Assembly (NCBI GenBank): GCA_013138595.1
Contig: WTCM01000137.1
Location: forward strand, 1 to 33,377
DNA from: Methyloprofundus sp.
Lineage (GTDB): Bacteria; Pseudomonadota; Gammaproteobacteria; Methylococcales; Methylomonadaceae
DNA length: 33,377 nucleotides
Direction of reading: 5' to 3'
The notes beneath the pieces were generated by a model, which was not told the origin of the DNA, did no database searches, and saw only the letters and a program-made list of their open reading frames with translations. The position numbers and the translations under genes were made by a program. Positions 28,304-33,377 of the stretch are shown one piece after another. How positions within the stretch are numbered: position 1 is the first letter of the stretch; the number at the start of each line of letters is the position of its first letter.

Positions 28304-28321
28304 TTGTCATATAATTGTCAT
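28304..28321 (+). promoter_or_regulatory. Pho-box-like element upstream of the Pit transporter
   Basis: TTGTCATATAATTGTCAT: two perfect TTGTCAT repeats on an 11-bp period, matching the PhoB box layout; possible -10 TATGCT about 10 bp downstream. Confidence 0.7.
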
Positions 28322-28407
28322 ATTACTCCCGTATGCTAAACGTTTTTTTGATATTATGGCTTGCTAGCATATCTTAAATAAGAATAACTAAACCTTAAAG
28401 AAACCGT

Positions 28408-29976
28408 ATGGATGTTAATAAATTAAATACCTTAGAAGAAAGAGGCAGCAATGTGCGCCTTGATATACTTAAGTTAGGCGGAGCCTTACTCTTTTTAGTC
28501 GCTATTGGATTTTTTATTAGCTCTAACATGGGACATATTCCCCAAAATACCTTTTTGATTGTCTCAGCCATGATTGGTGGGTATATGGCGCTGAATATTG
28601 GCGCAAATGATGTCGCTAATAATGTAGGGCCTGCGGTAGGCTCTGGTGCCATCACCTTAATTGGCGCTATCTGTATTGCCATGGTATTTGAATCTGCTGG
28701 CGCATTAATTGCGGGCGGAGAAGTGGTGAGTACCATTAAGAAAGGCATTATTGACCCCTCTTTAATTGGCGATTCCAATACTTTTATTTGGTTGATGCTA
28801 GCGGCACTACTTGCCGCGGCAATTTGGTTAAATATTGCGACCTTTTTTAACGCACCGGTTTCAACCACACATTCGATTGTAGGCGGCGTTTTAGGCGCGG
28901 GAATTGCAGCAGGTGGTTTTGGCATTGCTAACTGGGCGGTATTCGGCAAGATTGCAGCTAGTTGGGTGATTTCTCCCGTACTCGGCGGTATTATTGCCGC
29001 GACGTTCTTATATTTAATTAAACGTACCATTACTTATCAAGAAGATAAGCTACAAGCGGCTAAACGTATTGTGCCTATCTTAATTGCTTTAATGGCTTGG
29101 GCTTTTTCAACCTATTTAATTTTAAAAGGCTTAAAGAAAATATGGAAAGTTGATTTTGTCATGGCTGGCTCTATTGCTGCCGCGATTGCTGTGATGCTTT
29201 ATTTTGCTGTTCGTCCTTTAATTAATAAAGCCGCCACTTCGCTGGATAATTCAAAAACCAGCGTGAATACTTTATTTACTATCCCGCTTATTTTTGCAGC
29301 GGCTTTTTTAAGCTTTGCACATGGCGCAAACGATGTGGCAAATGCTGTCGGGCCTTTAGCGGCGATTAATGACGCTCTTAATAGTGGCGGCATTGCGACA
29401 AAAGCAGCGATTCCGATTTGGGTGATGTTAATTGGTGCTTTAGGGCTTTCTTTAGGGCTTGCCTTATATGGCGCTAAACTGATTCGTACCGTCGGTAGTG
29501 AAATTACTGAACTGGATAAAATGCGTGCTTTCTGTGTCTCAATGGCAGCCGCGATTACCGTCATTATCGCGAGTCAATTAGGTTTACCTGTGAGTTCCAC
29601 ACATATTGCAGTAGGCGCAATCTTTGGCGTAGGTTTTCTACGTGAATATTTAAAACGTACCGATGCCAAACGACTAGATGAAATTAGAGAACATCACGAG
29701 CATTTAGACCCAGAAGCGACAGCAGCCTTTTTAGATGAATTTAAAAAAGCCGATATTGCCACTAAATCAAAAATGCTGAGAGAACTAAAAGCTCAAAAGC
29801 AAGCGACTCAATTTACTCGAAAAGAGCGTAAAAAGCTTAAAAAAGTGTATAAAGAAGAGCTGGTAAAACGTTCGCATGTTTATAAAATTGCCGCCGCTTG
29901 GATTATTACTGTGCCAACATCGGCATTTATGGCGGCTTTTTTATACTTTACGATTCGTGGAATAATGATTCCTTAA
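28408..29976 (+). CDS. PiT-family inorganic phosphate transporter
   Basis: Two PHO4 signature halves: NIGANDVANNVGPAVGSGAIT and SFAHGANDVANAVGPLAAI; multiple TM segments. Confidence 0.95.
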   Translation: MDVNKLNTLEERGSNVRLDILKLGGALLFLVAIGFFISSNMGHIPQNTFLIVSAMIGGYMALNIGANDVANNVGPAVGSGAITLIGAICIAMVFESAGALIAGGEVVSTIKKGIIDPSLIGDSNTFIWLMLAALLAAAIWLNIATFFNAPVSTTHSIVGGVLGAGIAAGGFGIANWAVFGKIAASWVISPVLGGIIAATFLYLIKRTITYQEDKLQAAKRIVPILIALMAWAFSTYLILKGLKKIWKVDFVMAGSIAAAIAVMLYFAVRPLINKAATSLDNSKTSVNTLFTIPLIFAAAFLSFAHGANDVANAVGPLAAINDALNSGGIATKAAIPIWVMLIGALGLSLGLALYGAKLIRTVGSEITELDKMRAFCVSMAAAITVIIASQLGLPVSSTHIAVGAIFGVGFLREYLKRTDAKRLDEIREHHEHLDPEATAAFLDEFKKADIATKSKMLRELKAQKQATQFTRKERKKLKKVYKEELVKRSHVYKIAAAWIITVPTSAFMAAFLYFTIRGIMIP

Positions 29977-29995
29977 GCAGAATAAAAGGCTCGCG

Positions 29996-30111
29996 ACTAT
30001 TAAGTTAAGGTAAAAATAGGATGTGTTGAGGCACGAAACGCATCGTTAGGCGCTTGATGCGTTTCCTATCGTCAACACATCCTATATCAAAATACTTAAC
30101 TTAAAGGTAGT
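29996..30111. repeat. Nested imperfect palindrome between convergent genes (REP/MITE-like)
   Basis: Left arm ACTATTAAGTTAAGG...ATAGGATGTGTTGAGGCACGAAACGCATC pairs with right arm GATGCGTTTCCTATCGTCAACACATCCTAT...CTTAACTTAAAGGTAGT. Confidence 0.85.
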
Positions 30112-30154
30112 GAATGAAAACAGCCTAAAATAAGCAACTCAATAATCCTCTCCC

Positions 30155-31519
30155 TCAAGACAACGCGTATTTTTTAACTTTATACCATAAACTACGCTCA
30201 CTAATTTTTAACTGCTGTGCCGCTTTAGCTTTATTATTATCCGTTTGAGTTAAAGCTTCTTGAATTAAGCGCCGCTCTAACTTTTCTACTTGCTCATTTA
30301 AATCATGGCAAGTTTCAGCCGTCATTGGTTTCTCTGTAACGACAGCTACTGCAGGTTGAGCATTTAACACCAAGTGCTGCACCGTAACCAGCTTACCGCC
30401 ACTGATAATCGCCGCTCTTTCCATCATATTTTCTAACTCACGTACATTGCCAGGCCAGTGATAAGCGAGTAAATGCTCGGCGGCTTCTGTTGATAGCCCT
30501 AGATAAGAAAAGCCAAATTCAAGCGCGTATTTTTCTAAAAAATACTCTGCTAAAATAATAATATCCTGTTCCCGTTCTTTTAATCCAGGCAATTCAACGC
30601 CAAAGACATTAAGTCGATAAAATAAATCTTCACGTAACTTTTTGTCGCTAATCGCTTGCTGTGGATCACGATTAGAAGCAGCAATAATACGAATATCTAT
30701 ATCAATACGGGTATTACTACCGAGTCTCTCGATACAGCGCTCCTGTAGTACACGTAGTAATTTAGCTTGCAGGTTAATATCCATTTCGGTAATTTCATCC
30801 AGAAATAGCGTACCACCTTCTGCGAGCTCAAACTTACCGACTTTATCTTTATTTGCCCCTGTAAACGCGCCTTTTTTATAACCAAATAACTCGCTTTCCA
30901 TAATATCGGCAGGAATAGCCGCACAATTTAAGGCAACAAACAGCTTATCTTTTCTAGGCGAGGCACGATGAATAGCCCTAGCCACCAGCTCTTTACCAGT
31001 GCCTGTTGCCCCTTGAATCAGCACGCTGGTTTTAGTCGGAGCCACTTGCTGAATTAAAGTATACACTTGCTGCATCGCCGTACTATTACCGATAAACTCG
31101 CCCCAGCCTTGTTCAACTTCAGCACGTAAATAGGTATTTTCTTGCTCTACACTGGCCAGTTTTAAAGCACGTTGCACAGCAGCTTCTACGGCTTCTAGCT
31201 CAAACGGACGTAAAATATAATCACTGGCTCCATATTGCATCGCGGCAACCGCCGTTTCCACTGTGCCATGAGCGGTGACCATAATCACAGGCACAGTATT
31301 ATCCGCCGCGCGTAATTTTTTCAATAAACCTAAACCATCTAAATTAGGCATTTGTAAATCAGTAATCACTAAATCAATCTGCTGATCTTGTATACTTTGC
31401 AAACCCTCCAATCCATCGGCGGCTTGGTAAACTGTAAACTCCATTTGCTGTAGCATAATCTCCAAAATACGCCGCATCTTGGCTTCATCATCAACAATTA
31501 ATATATTTTTTTTCTGCAT
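30155..31519 (-). CDS. Sigma54-dependent response regulator (REC-AAA-Fis HTH, NtrC family)
   Basis: REC domain NILIVDDEAKMRRIL...LVITDLQMPNLDG; AAA+ QGATGTGKELVARAIH, GAFTGA; C-terminal HTH NNKAKAAQQLKISERSLWYKVKK. Confidence 0.96.
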   Translation of the reverse strand: MQKKNILIVDDEAKMRRILEIMLQQMEFTVYQAADGLEGLQSIQDQQIDLVITDLQMPNLDGLGLLKKLRAADNTVPVIMVTAHGTVETAVAAMQYGASDYILRPFELEAVEAAVQRALKLASVEQENTYLRAEVEQGWGEFIGNSTAMQQVYTLIQQVAPTKTSVLIQGATGTGKELVARAIHRASPRKDKLFVALNCAAIPADIMESELFGYKKGAFTGANKDKVGKFELAEGGTLFLDEITEMDINLQAKLLRVLQERCIERLGSNTRIDIDIRIIAASNRDPQQAISDKKLREDLFYRLNVFGVELPGLKEREQDIIILAEYFLEKYALEFGFSYLGLSTEAAEHLLAYHWPGNVRELENMMERAAIISGGKLVTVQHLVLNAQPAVAVVTEKPMTAETCHDLNEQVEKLERRLIQEALTQTDNNKAKAAQQLKISERSLWYKVKKYALS

Positions 31520-33285
31520 TATTGTTCCTGTTTATGCCAAGGAAAATAGAGCGTAAAACAAGCTCCTCCCCATTGACTATCGCTAATTTCAATACGCCCT
31601 TGATGCGCAATCACGATTTGCTGAACGACCATTAAACCTAAGCCTATCCCATCTTTGCGTTGCGTAAAAAAAGGATCAAACACACTTTCTTTTTCACTAT
31701 CACTAATCCCCGATCCATCATCGCTCAGCTTAATACACAAAAATTCAGTTTCTGCTGTTAGTTCAATCAGAATTCGCCCTGATGTCTCTATATGCTGGAT
31801 CGCATTGGTGATTAAATTAAGAAACACTTGCAGCATTTGATCCCAATCATAGCTGATTTCTGAGGTACTATTCGCTGGCTCTAATGTGATCAGCACGCCC
31901 TTATTTGCAATTTTACTCGCCAATAGATCAATAGCATGTTCAATGACTCGCCTTAAAGGTTGCTGTATAAGTTCTGTTTCATGGGGACGTGAAGATTCTA
32001 ATAAATGCGTGACGAGTTCATTTAAGCGCGTGGTTTCACTACTAATAAAGCCTAACATTTCCTCAGCAATCGGCGATAGGTCTTTTTCTCGCTGTAGCAT
32101 CTGTGCAGAAGAACGCAAAATCCCCAACGGCGTACGAATTTCATGTGCCATGGTTGCAGACATTTCCGCAATCACTGAAAACTTAGCCATACGCACTTTA
32201 TCTTGCTGTGATTTTTCTAAATCATTAATCATCAGGGTAAATTGCTTGCTCAGCTCGGCAATTTCTCCTGTTGCTTTAATCGTCGGCGGCGGCTGTTTTT
32301 TATTCAGCATAAAACTCTGCGTATAGTGAGCTAATTGCATAATTGGCTTAGCAATACGCTGTGCGGTAAGCAGCGAAACTACTGCTGCTAATACTGTGGT
32401 AAAGGCAATAAAAACCAGCAATATTTTCCACATACTCAATACAGGTTCTAGGGCATTATGTAAGGGAGTCATCACAATCACTTTCCAACCCAAGCCTTTA
32501 TAAGAGCGATAGCCTGTGGAGCTTGCCCATGAGACTAACCACTTATCTGTCTCTAAAAAAGGCATACTAATCTGCTGTATTCCTTCATCAGTGGTACTTA
32601 AATTCCACTCTTTAGGCAACTGTGCAAATAGTACATTTGCCTGACGTAAAATGTTAGACGCGGCAATAATCTGATTATTTTTATCCACAATCACGGTATA
32701 GGAATTTTCTTCTTTTTGCTGAAAAGGCAAAGGGCTTTCTAAAATATGGTAAATTTTTTCCCAATCGACTCCCGCATATAAATAGCCCAATTCCCCCGCT
32801 ATGAATTGATCAGGAATACTCACCGCAAAGGATAGAAAATTATGCTGCAATGTCCCGGTCTGTAGAGAAACTTTCGCATTAATTGCTTGCCATGATGGGT
32901 CACGAATATCAGGGATCATAGCCTTCAGCTGACGTTCACTACTCGCGACTAATTGCTGCTTTTTATCACGCACTAATAAAAAAGGGTACATCCCTTGATA
33001 GCCATCACTAATATCCTTTAAAAGATAAGCCAAGCGTTTATCCACATCTCCTACGCGAATATCTTGCATCACTTGTAAATTACGCCAGAGCATAATATTT
33101 TGTATACGCTCAAATAAATGCCCATCAATTTCTTCCATCATGGATAAGGCTTCGATTTTTAAATCACTTTTAATTTCATCACTCATCACCTCACTAAAAT
33201 GTGTAAAAAACATTAAGGTAACAAGGATCGAAGATGTTAAACTAATAAAAATATAGGAAAAGAGTAAGCGGTAGCGGATAGTCAT
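31519..33285 (-). CDS. Membrane sensor histidine kinase with periplasmic sensing region, HAMP-like linker, HisKA and HATPase
   Basis: H-box SATMAHEIRTPLGILRSSAQML, N-box NLITNAIQH, G-boxes DDGSGISD and GIGLGLMVVQQI. Stop overlaps the regulator start (TAATG). Confidence 0.95.
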   Translation of the reverse strand: MTIRYRLLFSYIFISLTSSILVTLMFFTHFSEVMSDEIKSDLKIEALSMMEEIDGHLFERIQNIMLWRNLQVMQDIRVGDVDKRLAYLLKDISDGYQGMYPFLLVRDKKQQLVASSERQLKAMIPDIRDPSWQAINAKVSLQTGTLQHNFLSFAVSIPDQFIAGELGYLYAGVDWEKIYHILESPLPFQQKEENSYTVIVDKNNQIIAASNILRQANVLFAQLPKEWNLSTTDEGIQQISMPFLETDKWLVSWASSTGYRSYKGLGWKVIVMTPLHNALEPVLSMWKILLVFIAFTTVLAAVVSLLTAQRIAKPIMQLAHYTQSFMLNKKQPPPTIKATGEIAELSKQFTLMINDLEKSQQDKVRMAKFSVIAEMSATMAHEIRTPLGILRSSAQMLQREKDLSPIAEEMLGFISSETTRLNELVTHLLESSRPHETELIQQPLRRVIEHAIDLLASKIANKGVLITLEPANSTSEISYDWDQMLQVFLNLITNAIQHIETSGRILIELTAETEFLCIKLSDDGSGISDSEKESVFDPFFTQRKDGIGLGLMVVQQIVIAHQGRIEISDSQWGGACFTLYFPWHKQEQ

Positions 33286-33377
33286 GGGGAATCATATTAA
33301 ATTTTTTAAGCTAAGGCCGGTCCATCTCCTTAGCATGATTTTATTACTGCTAATCCTAAATATAAGCAAATTACAAG

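Noticed and set aside
28395-29030. 211-aa minus-strand ORF opposite the Pit transporter (with 29199-29564 similar)
   Set aside because: Fully antisense to a strongly supported transporter; low-complexity Ala/Pro/Ile composition is typical of a shadow ORF.
31886-32326. 146-aa plus-strand ORF opposite the histidine kinase
   Set aside because: Antisense to HisKA and HATPase regions with clear motifs; no homology signal recognised.

Overview
AT-rich bacterial window, probably gammaproteobacterial (inference from gene content only). It contains: (1) a class I methyltransferase and an MBOAT-SGNH fusion; (2) a sulfation/export block with a sulfotransferase, an MsbA-like ABC exporter, a second sulfotransferase, and a GT2 glycosyltransferase fused to a third, different sulfotransferase domain; (3) a TolB-like propeller/DUF4214 protein, a HI0933/BaiN-like flavoprotein and a secreted beta-helix repeat protein; (4) a 3178-aa megasynthase, which is the main discovery candidate. 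Its domain order, read from motifs, is NMO/ER-like TIM barrel(s)-KS-AT-ACP-KR-DH-PPTase-C-PCP-TE: a PUFA-synthase/enediyne-like iterative PKS with a built-in phosphopantetheinyl transferase and an NRPS-type C-PCP-TE tail but no adenylation domain. Its first ACP carries Thr where the phosphopantetheine Ser is expected; (5) a divergent PhyH-family dioxygenase; (6) housekeeping genes: thiC with a TPP riboswitch, a Pit phosphate transporter behind a Pho-box-like repeat, and a sigma54-type two-component pair. Intergenic regions hold several large nested palindromes, a dispersed hairpin repeat family, and a relic copy of the 3' end of the HI0933-like gene. No CRISPR array, rRNA, tRNA, transposase or integrase was recognised.
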